Source: Deltaproteobacteria bacterium (GTDB lineage: Bacteria > Desulfobacterota > Syntrophia > Syntrophales > Smithellaceae). From it: DNA of 47,636 bases. The stretch lies in NCBI GenBank assembly GCA_025361065.1, contig JANYAY010000098.1, positions 1-47,636 on the forward strand, written 5' to 3'. Below the pieces are notes generated by a model. It was not told the origin of the DNA. It worked only from the letters and a program-made list of their open reading frames with translations, and ran no database searches. Below, one piece after another: positions 16,395 through 25,533 of this stretch. The position numbers were made by a program, and so were the translations under genes. Each line of letters starts with the position of its first letter. Positions within the stretch are counted from its first letter, which is position 1.

Positions 16395-17909
16395 TTATTT
16401 GCGCGGCAGCCACTCCGGTCGACAAGAACCGCGGGGAATAAGAACGGGATTGTAGGCGCCGGGAGTTTCAGACATCTCGACTTGATCGGTAACCCCCTGA
16501 TAATCTCCGCATACCGTCTCGGCGGTGAACAGATCAGGTGCCAAATATCTATGCTCCTCCGAGGATTCAACAGTGGTGCGAACAAATTCTTTGTCAAAAA
16601 TTCCCAGTGTTATCAGCCACAATGCCACGCGTGTCAAAGACACATGCACACGGTAGCTTCCACCTTCAACCGCACGTTTTGCCAGCGCGGCCATGATCCC
16701 TGTTGCCGCCAGCCAGGAGGCCATATAATCGTTAACAACCAATATCGGTGTAACTTTGGGATCATCCGGGGTACCTTCAAGAGCCATTACACCGGTAATG
16801 CATCCTGCCGTCTGATCAAAACCCGGCCGGAATTTCCATGGACCGCGAGTACCGTGCAGATTGACGGAACAGTGAATAATCCCGGGACGCAGTTCCGCAC
16901 ATTCTTGCGGGGTTAGCCCCAGCCGTTCGATGAAGTCAATCCGCCGATTATTATAGAACACATCCGCTTCCCGCAGTAAATTGTGCATAACCTTTCTGCC
17001 CTTGTCGGACTGAGGATCAAGCGTTGCCGACCTTACACCGACATTGGCTGAGTAATACATAAACTCATGCTCGTATTCAATAAACGGACGCCAGATGTTC
17101 AAACAATCCGCACCATGCAGCGCAAGAGTACGCCCAATGCCCGCCCCCGCAATTACACGACCCATACCCAATGCACGAACACCTTCCAACGGCATCGCGG
17201 CCCCCTGCGGAAAGGGCTCCGGTTTGCTTTCGCCTATTTTTTCTATTTCAATAATCGGGATATCGGCAAGCGCTGCGTAGGCCGGCTCAGCCATAAATTC
17301 CTCAACAGTGCGGACTACCGGCATAACCACTCCAATCTTTGCCGCCGCCTCCTCTAGCTCGTGGGAGTCCCATTGCAGGATGGAGTTGGCAACTTTTTCT
17401 TTAGAGTCACTGCAATCAAGAAACTGCAGCACGGCACTCCTCAACCTCATGTAAGGGTTTGCCGGCATTACCCATCGATTGTCCCGTGTTTTATAAAAAC
17501 CAATACCAAAGGGACTGGCCGGATCACTCGGCATAAAAGGCGGATAGCCACTTAATAACTCCCACTGCATTTCGTAGAATGGACATAAACGGCGCGGCGA
17601 CTTGCGTATATCCATGCTAATGTCCTGACCTTTTCCTCCCCGCATCTTCCATATCTTAGCAACAGCTACTGATTTCGCAGTTAAAGTGATACCTGCCGCC
17701 GCTCCGATACGCAGTGCGCTCGGGACAATCGGATCCTTTCCCTTAAAGGAGATACTCCCGCCACAGTCTTCCGGTGAAAGACCTGCAGATTCGAGCACCT
17801 TGCGTAATTCGGCATGAATGTCAAAACTGTCGGTGCTCGTTAATTCTTTCCGGGTAGCATGAATAAGCGCTTCCGTAAGTGTGCTGTTCGGAATTTTTTT
17901 GCTTTCCAT
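16395..17909 (-). CDS. Family III (CaiB/BaiF) CoA-transferase, permuted-domain type
   Basis: 504 residues. The halves are in swapped order relative to CaiB. Residues about 65-225 look like the usual C-terminal part (RGGKGQDISMDIRKS, then GFYKTRDNRWVMPAN). About 238-470 look like the usual N-terminal part (LEGVRALGMGRVIAGAGIGR, RPGIIHCSVNLHGTRGPW, GFDQTAGCITGVM), with the catalytic aspartate probably D394 in VVNDYMASW. This order also occurs in a known group of bacterial 'CoA transferase' proteins. It should transfer CoA between carboxylic acids through an aspartyl-CoA anhydride route. The gene stands alone and is divergent from the MaoC pair with 241 bp between them. Confidence 0.87.
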   Translation of the reverse strand: MESKKIPNSTLTEALIHATRKELTSTDSFDIHAELRKVLESAGLSPEDCGGSISFKGKDPIVPSALRIGAAAGITLTAKSVAVAKIWKMRGGKGQDISMDIRKSPRRLCPFYEMQWELLSGYPPFMPSDPASPFGIGFYKTRDNRWVMPANPYMRLRSAVLQFLDCSDSKEKVANSILQWDSHELEEAAAKIGVVMPVVRTVEEFMAEPAYAALADIPIIEIEKIGESKPEPFPQGAAMPLEGVRALGMGRVIAGAGIGRTLALHGADCLNIWRPFIEYEHEFMYYSANVGVRSATLDPQSDKGRKVMHNLLREADVFYNNRRIDFIERLGLTPQECAELRPGIIHCSVNLHGTRGPWKFRPGFDQTAGCITGVMALEGTPDDPKVTPILVVNDYMASWLAATGIMAALAKRAVEGGSYRVHVSLTRVALWLITLGIFDKEFVRTTVESSEEHRYLAPDLFTAETVCGDYQGVTDQVEMSETPGAYNPVLIPRGSCRPEWLPRK

Positions 17910-18014
17910 TCGTTTCCTCCATTTTCGGGGAAAAACTTTTTTTCGTCAGCAGATGACGGCCAATAAGAGCAGAAACCATGCACGCCTGTCAATAAAAAAC
18001 AGCTTAATATTTCA

Positions 18015-18044
18015 TTGACAGGTAACGACATTTATCGTTATATT
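18015..18044 (+). promoter_or_regulatory. Sigma-70-like promoter with overlapping palindromic operator
   Basis: TTGACA at 18015-18020, an 18-bp spacer and TATATT at 18039-18044 give a near-consensus promoter for the MaoC pair. The spacer holds a perfect inverted repeat TAACGA (18023-18028) and TCGTTA (18035-18040), overlapping the -10 box. A further half-site, GATCGTTATC, lies at about 18065-18075. The layout is that of a repressor site; no regulator gene is adjacent. Confidence 0.6.
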
Positions 18045-18150
18045 TTCATAAATTGTAAAAACAGATCGTTATCTAAATTCAGGACGGGCGAAGATTACTG
18101 TTGATGAGGTCACACCTGATCAATAAACTATAGGAGGTTTTAAATCTGCA

Positions 18151-18621
18151 ATGACGGAAAAATCACTAATCACGGAAGAAATGCGTGCGGCGATCGGTCA
18201 GCCGCTGAACTCCGGAAAGCCCATTGATGTGGAAAAAGGTGCAATTCGGAATATGGCCGAAGCGATGAATTATCTCAACCCTCTCTACCTTGATGAAGCA
18301 TATGCCCGAAGCAAAGGCCATAGCAGCGTTCTTGCGCCGCACATGTTACCGACATACGATTTGAACTTGGGCGCACCGCTGGAAATGCTAAAATTCCCCT
18401 TTGACATCGTCGCCGGTCTGCATGGGAGTGACGAATGGGAATTTATCCTGGATGTTCATGCGGGCGACGTATTGACGCCGCAGGGGAAACTCCTGGATCT
18501 GGTTGAGAAGGATGGCAGCAGGGGGAAGATGCTTTTCATTACTTCGGAGATCACCTATACGAACCAGCGCGGTGAAGTGGTGGCCATATACCGTCCCACA
18601 GAAATAATGATCGCCAAGTAG
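18151..18621 (+). CDS. MaoC-like N-terminal hot-dog domain protein (hydratase small subunit)
   Basis: 156 residues, a single hot-dog domain of the FAS1/MaoC N-terminal-dehydratase type: IRNMAEAMNYLNPLYLDEAY, then HSSVLAPHMLPTYD, GLHGSDEWEFILDVHAGDVL and the closing strand TYTNQRGEVVAIY. The catalytic Asp-His pair of the active subunit is replaced here (NPLYLDE), so it is probably the structural partner of the next gene. It follows a strong promoter with an operator and precedes the second MaoC gene by 26 bp. Confidence 0.83.
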   Translation: MTEKSLITEEMRAAIGQPLNSGKPIDVEKGAIRNMAEAMNYLNPLYLDEAYARSKGHSSVLAPHMLPTYDLNLGAPLEMLKFPFDIVAGLHGSDEWEFILDVHAGDVLTPQGKLLDLVEKDGSRGKMLFITSEITYTNQRGEVVAIYRPTEIMIAK

Positions 18622-18647
18622 ATTAACTTAAAGGAGACAACAATAAG

Positions 18648-19082
18648 ATGAACGTGCCCCTATACTTTGAAGATATTACAATAGGACAGGATATACCGCA
18701 TCAGATAAAGGAAACACTTACTACCAGAAGCGTGGTTAAGTGGGCTGCAGCAGTCAAAGATTTCTATGAAATACATTACGACAAAGATTTTGCAAGGCTC
18801 ATGGGCATGCCTGATATTATCGCTCACGGCCCCAACAAATGTGCACTCTTGGGCCGTCTCATGCTGGAATGGATCGGTGAACAGGGAAAGTTGCACAAGC
18901 TTTCCTGTACGCATAAGGCCAGCAATTTTCCGGGAGAGACATTAACCTGCAAGGGCAGGGTCAAAAATAAGTATTCCCAAGAGGGGAAAAATTACGTCGA
19001 ATGCGAGCTCTGGGTAGAAAATCAAGATGGTAAAATTGCGGCTCCGGGCTTGGCAACCGTATCCGTCCCCTCGAAGCGCTGA
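18648..19082 (+). CDS. MaoC-type (R)-specific enoyl-CoA hydratase subunit
   Basis: 144 residues, a hot-dog domain with the hydratase active-site pattern DFYEIHYDKDFARLMGMPD followed by IIAHG (D38 and H43 as the likely catalytic pair). AAGGAGA precedes the ATG. Together with the preceding gene it should form a two-chain hydratase adding water to 2-enoyl-CoA, as in split MaoC pairs of steroid- and fatty-acid-degrading bacteria. The substrate is unknown. It is followed within 9 bp by an SMR exporter gene. Confidence 0.87.
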   Translation: MNVPLYFEDITIGQDIPHQIKETLTTRSVVKWAAAVKDFYEIHYDKDFARLMGMPDIIAHGPNKCALLGRLMLEWIGEQGKLHKLSCTHKASNFPGETLTCKGRVKNKYSQEGKNYVECELWVENQDGKIAAPGLATVSVPSKR

Positions 19083-19090
19083 AACGAATT

Positions 19091-19420
19091 ATGGAATGGT
19101 TTATGTTAATATTAGCCGGGATATTTGAAATCGGCTGGCCGCTGGGACTAAAAATATCTCAAATATCAACATTAACATTATATAAAGTATTGGGGATTGT
19201 CCTTGCAGTTATCTCCATGGCATTAAGCGGTCTTTTTTTATGGATTGCCCAGAAAAGCATTCCCATGGGAACGGCCTATGCCGTATGGACAGGCATTGGT
19301 GCCGTGGGAACATTTATAACCGGTATTTTACTTTTTAAAGATTCGGCGAATATGATGAGAGTATTGTCCGTACTATGCATAGTAATCGGTATAGTTGGAT
19401 TAAAAATGGTTCATAAATAG
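19091..19420 (+). CDS. SMR-family transporter, SugE/Gdx-like
   Basis: 109 residues with four hydrophobic helices and the essential Glu at position 13 (AGIFEIGWPLGLK). The motifs GWPLGLK and GTAYAVWTGIGAVGTF are closer to the SugE/Gdx (guanidinium exporter) branch than to the EmrE multidrug branch. It is an inner membrane, proton-coupled antiporter working as a dual-topology dimer. No Shine-Dalgarno stands out, and its start is 9 bp after the MaoC stop, so it is probably translated by coupling. No guanidine riboswitch was seen upstream. Confidence 0.85.
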   Translation: MEWFMLILAGIFEIGWPLGLKISQISTLTLYKVLGIVLAVISMALSGLFLWIAQKSIPMGTAYAVWTGIGAVGTFITGILLFKDSANMMRVLSVLCIVIGIVGLKMVHK

Positions 19421-19471
19421 AATATTAGAACAATTTGCCATCAGGAGAATTGATAAAAATGAGGTGACGGT

Positions 19472-20410
19472 ATGAAAAAATTCTTCAAAATATCAGCAAT
19501 TGTGCTGATCATTCTTTTTGTTATCGGCTTTTTAGCCAAAAAGATTCTTCTCGATTACTCATCTATTCCGGAAAAATCCAACATCTCCCTGACCGTCAAC
19601 GACTTGAGGGAACTGGCAGGTAAAACTGGACCTCTGCCGGTCAGGGTCAATCTGCTGCGCATTGGTCTCGGTGAATTTCTGCCCGGCATGGTGGTGGCGG
19701 GCCGGTATGACAAAAAATACAGCGTAGCCCTTGTATCTTATCAGGTGGTCTATGACAGTGTTCTCCAGGGCGGCGGGAAAACGTTCATAATCGACGCCGG
19801 CCTGGATAAGAGCCAGATAAAAATGTTGAAAGGCGATGTTTCCTTCGACGATGCCGGGTACAATTTGCTGCAGAAGGGGATGAAAAATGCTGCGGCCGTT
19901 GTCTTTACTCACGAACATTTCGACCACATCGGTGGTATGGCTTTGTCGCCCTTTTTCCGGGAGATAGCAGGAAAAACCATGCTCCCTGCTGAACAGATGG
20001 CCAGCCCGCTGATTCTTCAGGCCGGGTTTTCCCAAGAGATGCTGACAAAATGCAAAAAACTGCAATACGAAGGATTATATGCACTATCCCCGGGGATTGT
20101 CCTCATAAAAACTTCCGGGCACACGCCGGGTCATCAGATGATATATGTTAAGTTGAAAAGCGGCGAAGAGTATCTCCTGGCAGGCGATATTGCCTGGAAC
20201 ATGGACAATGTAACTGAGCTCAAACGACGTCCGATACTGGTTAGCCTTTTTTTGGGAGAAAACCGAGATCGTGTGGGAAACCAGCTCCGCTGGCTGCACG
20301 ATGAAATATATCAAGCGCATAAGGAAATACGATTGCTGGTTTACCATGATCAGGCCCGGCAAGATGAGTATGTAAAGCAAGGCTTGCTGGGCAATGGATT
20401 CGAGTTTTAA
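19472..20410 (+). CDS. Membrane-anchored metallo-beta-lactamase-fold hydrolase
   Basis: 312 residues. The N terminus is a single hydrophobic segment (ISAIVLIILFVIGFLA) with lysines before it, so a membrane anchor or uncleaved signal with the enzyme outside the cytoplasm. The MBL metal motifs are complete: THEHFDHIGG (H147, H149, D151, H152), SGHTPGHQM (H217) and LLAGDIAW (D239). The pattern fits a two-zinc hydrolase of the lactonase/glyoxalase-like group; the substrate cannot be assigned. GAGGTGA precedes the ATG. Its stop codon lies inside dispersed repeat copy C, which separates it from the convergent hisD. Confidence 0.87.
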   Translation: MKKFFKISAIVLIILFVIGFLAKKILLDYSSIPEKSNISLTVNDLRELAGKTGPLPVRVNLLRIGLGEFLPGMVVAGRYDKKYSVALVSYQVVYDSVLQGGGKTFIIDAGLDKSQIKMLKGDVSFDDAGYNLLQKGMKNAAAVVFTHEHFDHIGGMALSPFFREIAGKTMLPAEQMASPLILQAGFSQEMLTKCKKLQYEGLYALSPGIVLIKTSGHTPGHQMIYVKLKSGEEYLLAGDIAWNMDNVTELKRRPILVSLFLGENRDRVGNQLRWLHDEIYQAHKEIRLLVYHDQARQDEYVKQGLLGNGFEF

Positions 20411-20470
20411 TCCCGCTCACTTGGGGACGAGCGTTAATTCTCGCAAGCTCGCTCGCGAGGCGGTTGATTT
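20406..20470 (+). repeat. Dispersed ~60-bp repeat, copy C
   Basis: Begins TTTAATCCCGCTCACTTGGG, then GACGAGCGTTAATTCTCGCA, and ends in a CTCGC/GCGAG hairpin and GCGGTTGATT. It fills nearly the whole gap between two convergent genes and supplies the upstream gene's stop codon. Confidence 0.8.
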
Positions 20471-20477
20471 GTGGTCT

Positions 20478-21776
20478 TTATTTTTTGGCAGCATTAATTC
20501 GGATATTAACCGAATTGGCATGAGCATCAAGTCCTTCCATTTGCGCAAAATGAGCCGTCTTGCCTCCCAGTTTGCCGAGAGCCTCCTGTGAAAATTGCAG
20601 GACACTCATCCGTTTGACAAAATCGTACACGCCCAACGGAGAAGAAAAACGCGCCGTGCCTTCAGTTGGCAGAATATGGTTTGTCCCGGCCATATAATCT
20701 CCCAGAGCTTCCGGTGTAAAAGAGCCTAGGAAAACAGAACCGGCATTGCACACCTTCCCTAAAACGCCGGCCGGATTTTCCACCATGAGCTCCAAATGCT
20801 CCGGTGCAAAAAGGTTGGACAGTTCCAATGCTTCATCAATATCGCTGGTAATGATAATCGCGCCATATCTGGCTTGCGATTTTTCCATTATTGCGCTGCG
20901 CGATAAAGCTTTCATTTGCCTTACCACTTCCCGGGAAACTTCCGCGGCCAGATTTTCATCCGGTGTAAAGAGAACGGCGGCAGCCATTTCATCATGCTCC
21001 AATTGCGCCAGCAGATCAGCGGCGGCAAATGATGCGTTTGCTGTTTTATCGGCAATCACTACAACTTCACTGGGGCCGGCAATCATATCGATATCCACCT
21101 GGCCGAAAACAAGCTTCTTGGCCGCGGCAACATACGCATTGCCGGGCCCCACAATTTTATCCACCCGGGGAATTGTCTTCGTGCCATAAGCGAGTGCCGC
21201 TATCGCCTGTGCTCCGCCGACCTTAAAAATACGGTTTACACCGCTGATTTCGGCGGCAGCGGCAATTAACGGATGGAGCTTGCCGTCTTTGGCGGGTGTC
21301 ACCAGAATAATTTCGTTCACTCCGGCAATGCTCGCCGGAATGGCAGCCATCAGCAGCGTTGAAGGATAAACGGCCTTACCTCCGGGGGCATAAATACCGA
21401 CGCGCTGCAGCGGTAAAATACGCTGTCCTACTTCCACACCTTTCTCATCATCAATAAGCCAGCTTTTAACAATCTGGTTTTTATGATATTTTTCAATGCG
21501 CGAGGCGGCAAGCCCGATAACAGCCAGATCTTCCGGCCGCACGCAAGCCAGAGCTGCCTTCCTTTCTTCGTCAGTTACTTCCACTGTCGTAGCGGAAAGT
21601 TCGTACTTGTCGAACTTGGCGGTATAATCAAACAAGGCTTCATCGCCCCTGACGGCAATATCGCGCACTATTTCCACGACGGAAGCTAAAAGTTCAGGAG
21701 TAAAGGCACCTCCCCGCTGGCGTAGTTCACGGAAAAAATCGGCGAATTCTACAGCATCGGCTTTAATAATTCTCAT
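20478..21776 (-). CDS. hisD: Histidinol dehydrogenase
   Basis: 432 residues, normal for HisD. It catalyses the last two steps of histidine synthesis, L-histidinol to L-histidine with two NAD+. Recognisable segments: RILPLQRVGIYAPGGKA, VGPGNAYVAAAKKLVFGQVD, MIAGPSEVVVIAD, LLAQLEHDEMAAAVL, FAPEHLELM, and GSFTPEALGDYMAGTNHILP near the C terminus with the substrate and zinc residues. The start ATG follows the murA stop with one base between, so it is the last gene of the prfA-prmC-murA-hisD run. No other his gene is in the window. Confidence 0.97.
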   Translation of the reverse strand: MRIIKADAVEFADFFRELRQRGGAFTPELLASVVEIVRDIAVRGDEALFDYTAKFDKYELSATTVEVTDEERKAALACVRPEDLAVIGLAASRIEKYHKNQIVKSWLIDDEKGVEVGQRILPLQRVGIYAPGGKAVYPSTLLMAAIPASIAGVNEIILVTPAKDGKLHPLIAAAAEISGVNRIFKVGGAQAIAALAYGTKTIPRVDKIVGPGNAYVAAAKKLVFGQVDIDMIAGPSEVVVIADKTANASFAAADLLAQLEHDEMAAAVLFTPDENLAAEVSREVVRQMKALSRSAIMEKSQARYGAIIITSDIDEALELSNLFAPEHLELMVENPAGVLGKVCNAGSVFLGSFTPEALGDYMAGTNHILPTEGTARFSSPLGVYDFVKRMSVLQFSQEALGKLGGKTAHFAQMEGLDAHANSVNIRINAAKK

Positions 21777-21777
21777 A

Positions 21778-23025
21778 TCATTTAATCCTTTTGATGTCCG
21801 CCCCCAGAGCGGAAAATTTCTTTTCTATTCCCTGATACCCGCGATCAATGTGATAGACGCGGGAAATTTCCGTTGTTCCTTTTGCAACCAGTGCCGCCAG
21901 AAGGAGCGATGCCGATGCCCGTAAATCTGTCGCCATTGTCTGGGCTCCGTGCAATGCGCTCACACCACGGACAATGGCGCTGTTGCCCTGTATAACGATG
22001 TCCGCTCCCATCCGCAACAACTCGCTGACATGCATGAAACGGTTTTCAAAAACTGTTTCATTAATCACGCTCAAGCCGCTGCCAATAGACATATAGGCCA
22101 TCATTTGAGCCTGCAAATCCGTTGCAAAACCCGGATACGGAAGTGTCTTCACATCAATACTATTTATCTTTTCACCGCAGGATACTTTCAATCCGCCCGC
22201 TATGGGCACAATTTTCATTCCGGTATCGCGTAGTTTATTAATTAATGCTTCCAGATGAAGGGCATTACAGCCCAGAATGTTTATCTCGCCGCGAGTCATA
22301 CCGGCGGCAATCATGAAAGTACCGGCTTCAATACGATCGGGAATAATTGATGCTTCCACGGGCACAAGTGAGGTTACACCTTCGATGATAATGACATCGG
22401 TACCGGCTCCGCTTATTTTTGCTCCCATCCCCCGCAAAACATCAGCCAGATTGACAATTTCCGGCTCACAGGCGGAGTTGTTCAATACGGTTGTTCCTTC
22501 GGCCAGAACCGCAGCCATCATTATATTTTCGGTACCGGTTACCGTGGGAATATCAAAATAAATATCCGCGCCTTTTAATTTCTTTGCCCGTGCTTCAATG
22601 TAACCGTTATTCAATTCCACATGCGCCCCGAGATCCTGCAAGGCTTTAATATGAAGATTGACCGGCCTTGCACCGATTGCGCAACCTCCCGGCAGCGATA
22701 CCCGTGCCACACCCTGACGTGCAACCAGCGGTCCCAAAACCAGCACGGAAGCCCGCATGGTTTTCACCAAATCATAGGGAGCTTCGGAATTGGTAATTTT
22801 TTCGGCATTAATACGGACGGTTTCATCGCCTTCGATTTCCACACCCAAATTTTTTAATAGTTTCTTGATCGTCTTGATATCGACAAGATCAGGTATGTTA
22901 TGGAAGGTGCTTGTTCCGGGCGCCAGCAACGCTGAAGCCAACACAGGCAACGCCGCATTTTTCGCCCCGCTGATATGTACATCTCCGCAAAGGGGCTTTC
23001 CCCCCTGAATAATAAATTTATCCAC
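21778..23025 (-). CDS. murA: UDP-N-acetylglucosamine 1-carboxyvinyltransferase
   Basis: 415 residues. First committed step of peptidoglycan synthesis: enolpyruvyl transfer from PEP to UDP-GlcNAc in the cytoplasm. The catalytic cysteine is at C115 ([13 protein letters not shown]), so the enzyme should be sensitive to fosfomycin. The N-terminal [20 protein letters not shown] and the C-terminal [18 protein letters not shown] are standard. The start overlaps the prmC end by 8 bp, indicating coupling. Its presence in a window that also carries AmgK, MurU and AmpG homologues links synthesis and salvage of cell wall precursors. Confidence 0.97.
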   Translation of the reverse strand: MDKFIIQGGKPLCGDVHISGAKNAALPVLASALLAPGTSTFHNIPDLVDIKTIKKLLKNLGVEIEGDETVRINAEKITNSEAPYDLVKTMRASVLVLGPLVARQGVARVSLPGGCAIGARPVNLHIKALQDLGAHVELNNGYIEARAKKLKGADIYFDIPTVTGTENIMMAAVLAEGTTVLNNSACEPEIVNLADVLRGMGAKISGAGTDVIIIEGVTSLVPVEASIIPDRIEAGTFMIAAGMTRGEINILGCNALHLEALINKLRDTGMKIVPIAGGLKVSCGEKINSIDVKTLPYPGFATDLQAQMMAYMSIGSGLSVINETVFENRFMHVSELLRMGADIVIQGNSAIVRGVSALHGAQTMATDLRASASLLLAALVAKGTTEISRVYHIDRGYQGIEKKFSALGADIKRIK

Positions 23026-23878
23026 TGCTTTCTCTCCTTGCTTTGATTACGCGGGGCAGCCCGGCATAATCGTTTCTGATGCTTATATCCCTATATTGCC
23101 CGGAGGCTTCAAAAATATCACCGATTCGCCTGCCTTGAGTTGCCCCTATTTCCAGAAGAAGCCAACCATTGTTTTTCAGATGGCCGGGGGCGGCGGCAAT
23201 TATTTTTCGATAGAAATCCAGACCCTCGACTCCGGCCCGAAGCGCTTCGGGCGGCTCATAATCTTTAACGCCAACCGGCAATTTATCGTATTCTTCATCC
23301 GCTATATAAGGCGGATTGGCAACGATTATATCAAAAAAATCATCAACCGGCTCAAATAAACTGCCCTGCAGGAATTCTACTTGTGAAGCCAAATCCAGAC
23401 TCTCGGCATTTTTGCAAGCCGTAGCGAGAGCGGCGGCAGAAACGTCTGTAGCCGTCAGACGGGCGAGGGGAATTTCGTAAGCCAGGGCCAGGGCAATAGC
23501 TCCGCTGCCTGTCCCTATGTCTAAAATCTTAATTTCCGCAGAATCCAGCTGCCGGCAAACCTTGAGCGCTTCTTCCACCAGCACTTCCGTATCCGGACGC
23601 GGAATAAGCACGGAATTATTGACTTCCAGAGTAAAAGACCAGAATTCTTTTTGCGAGGTTATATAGGCTACCGGTTCCCACGCGAGCCGGCGGGCTTTCA
23701 ATTTCTGAAACGAGACCAGCGTCTCTTCATTGATCGGCATGGCCGGATTTTTGAAAAAATCCAGCCTCTCGCAGCCCAGACAGAACGAAAGTAATATTTC
23801 CGCATCCAACCGCGGTGAGTCCATCCCCGCAAGGGCAAAATCAAGGGCACTTTCATTGAGAATATCACGAACTAGCAT
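23018..23878 (-). CDS. prmC: Peptide chain release factor N5-glutamine methyltransferase
   Basis: 286 residues. It methylates the glutamine of the GGQ motif in release factors using S-adenosylmethionine. Motifs: PRPDTE (93-98), the SAM-binding loop DIGTGSG (120-126) and the catalytic NPPY (188-191). It lies 31 bp after prfA, whose product is its substrate, and overlaps murA by 8 bp. Confidence 0.96.
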   Translation of the reverse strand: MLVRDILNESALDFALAGMDSPRLDAEILLSFCLGCERLDFFKNPAMPINEETLVSFQKLKARRLAWEPVAYITSQKEFWSFTLEVNNSVLIPRPDTEVLVEEALKVCRQLDSAEIKILDIGTGSGAIALALAYEIPLARLTATDVSAAALATACKNAESLDLASQVEFLQGSLFEPVDDFFDIIVANPPYIADEEYDKLPVGVKDYEPPEALRAGVEGLDFYRKIIAAAPGHLKNNGWLLLEIGATQGRRIGDIFEASGQYRDISIRNDYAGLPRVIKARRESSG

Positions 23879-23909
23879 ACTGGGAATCCGCGCCGACTAA
23901 TGTTCCGGT

Positions 23910-24992
23910 TTAATTATTATTGCTGTTGTTTAACAATTCCGCCTGATAATGGGTCGCCAAACCATCGATCATTGTGCCGATATTGCCGTTTAAGAAACTG
24001 TCCAGATCATAACGGGTCATGCCGATGCGATGATCGGTAATGCGGCCTTGGGGGAAATTATATGTTCGGATACGCTCCGAGCGGTCGCCGGAACCTACCT
24101 GGTTTTTGCGTGCTTCGGAAATTTCCGCGTTTTGCTTTTGCGTCATAGCATCCAGGAGGCGCGCACGCAATACTTTCATGGCCTTGATTTTATTCTTTAA
24201 CTGGGATTTTTCATCCTGGCAGGTAACCACCAGGCCGGTCGGCAAATGGGTAATGCGGACGGCGGAATCGGTTGTATTGACGCTCTGGCCGCCATGACCG
24301 GTGGAACGATAAACATCAATCCGCAATTCATTGGGATCAATATTGAGTTCCACTTCTTCCGCTTCGGGCATAATCGCAACCGTTACCGCAGAGGTATGAA
24401 TCCGCCCCTGCGCTTCCGTAACAGGTACACGCTGTACCCGGTGGGTGCCGCTTTCATATTTCAAACGGCTGTAAGCTCCGTTGCCCTCAATTTGGGCAAT
24501 TATTTCTTTAAAGCCACCCATTCCACCGGAAGGCGAGCTGCTCACCACTTCCACACGCCAGCCTTGAGCTTCCGCATAACGGGCATACATCCGGAACAAA
24601 TCGCCGACAAAAAGCCCTGCTTCATCACCGCCGGTACCTGCTCGAATTTCCAGAAAGACATTCTTGTCGTCGTTGGGATCCTTCGGCAGCAACATGATCC
24701 TGAGTTTCTCTTCCAATTGGGCTTTGTCGAGCTGCAATTGAGGCATTTCCTCTTTGACAATTTCTCTTAATTCCAAATCGCTTTCCCGGAGAAATTGCTG
24801 GTACTCTTCGATACGCGTCCGAATTTTCTCATATTGACGAATAACATCCACCAATTGGGTTAAATCGGAATGCTCTTTGGCGTATTTCTGATACAGGTTC
24901 TGCCGGGAAACTATCTGCGGATCACTGAGCTGGCCTTCCAGCTCCCGATAACGAAGTTCAATATCACGAAGTTTATCTAATATAATATCCAT
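23910..24992 (-). CDS. prfA: Peptide chain release factor 1
   Basis: 360 residues from ATG 24992 ([12 protein letters not shown]), the family's usual start; the open frame extends 18 codons further upstream without support. It reads UAA and UAG. The tripeptide anticodon is PVT at 190-192 in [16 protein letters not shown], and the GGQ hydrolysis motif is at 234-236. It has no role at UGA, which matters because the window appears to contain a UGA-encoded selenocysteine. First of a tight prfA-prmC-murA-hisD series. Confidence 0.96.
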   Translation of the reverse strand: MDIILDKLRDIELRYRELEGQLSDPQIVSRQNLYQKYAKEHSDLTQLVDVIRQYEKIRTRIEEYQQFLRESDLELREIVKEEMPQLQLDKAQLEEKLRIMLLPKDPNDDKNVFLEIRAGTGGDEAGLFVGDLFRMYARYAEAQGWRVEVVSSSPSGGMGGFKEIIAQIEGNGAYSRLKYESGTHRVQRVPVTEAQGRIHTSAVTVAIMPEAEEVELNIDPNELRIDVYRSTGHGGQSVNTTDSAVRITHLPTGLVVTCQDEKSQLKNKIKAMKVLRARLLDAMTQKQNAEISEARKNQVGSGDRSERIRTYNFPQGRITDHRIGMTRYDLDSFLNGNIGTMIDGLATHYQAELLNNSNNN

Positions 24993-25158
24993 GCCGGTTC
25001 TTTGAATGAAGTTGAGGAGGTTGGGGTTAGTTAAAAAAAGACGCATTTGCAGGCGCCCTTCGTGCTGGAGGGAACGTACCTACAAACAATGTGAGCGATG
25101 AGTAATGTTCATCAGCATAAGGAGAGAGTCCGATATTTTAGCTTCCGTAAAGAACAAA

Positions 25159-25407
25159 TTACACAGTTGCTTTCTTCGTTGTCTTCTTAGCCGTCTGCGG
25201 TTTTGTTTCTTTTACTTCGTACCTTTTCTTGAATCTTTCCACACGTCCGGCAGTATCCATGATCTTTTGCTTACCGGTTATAAAGGGGTGGCAATTGGAA
25301 CAAATTTCCACTCTGATATCTTTCTTGGTTGATTTTGTCTCATAGACCTTACCACAAACGCAAGTTATAGTTGTTTCTTTATATTCGGGATGAATGCCTT
25401 CTTTCAT
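25159..25407 (-). CDS. rpmE: 50S ribosomal protein L31
   Basis: 82 residues from ATG 25407 ([11 protein letters not shown]), preceded by AAGGAGAAG; 15 further upstream codons are open but unlike L31. Zinc-binding C+ form with all four cysteines: CVC and CSNC around residues 16-41. The C-terminal tail is rich in Lys and Thr. It sits between rho and prfA, a common arrangement in deltaproteobacteria. Being the C+ paralogue, it would be the zinc-replete version. Confidence 0.95.
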   Translation of the reverse strand: MKEGIHPEYKETTITCVCGKVYETKSTKKDIRVEICSNCHPFITGKQKIMDTAGRVERFKKRYEVKETKPQTAKKTTKKATV

Positions 25408-25533
25408 ATCTTTTTTCTTCTCCTCCTTCTCAACCTTTATCTTCGATAACAATTCGTTCTTTTCAATGTAATTTTAAAGCAGTTTGGCTGCCTTACAATA
25501 TAAGCAATAAAAATTCAAGAGATTTAAACGTCT

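Noticed and set aside
18900-19472. Guanidine riboswitch for the SugE/Gdx-like gene
   Set aside because: The gene begins 9 bp after the preceding stop, leaving no room, and no matching structure was seen.
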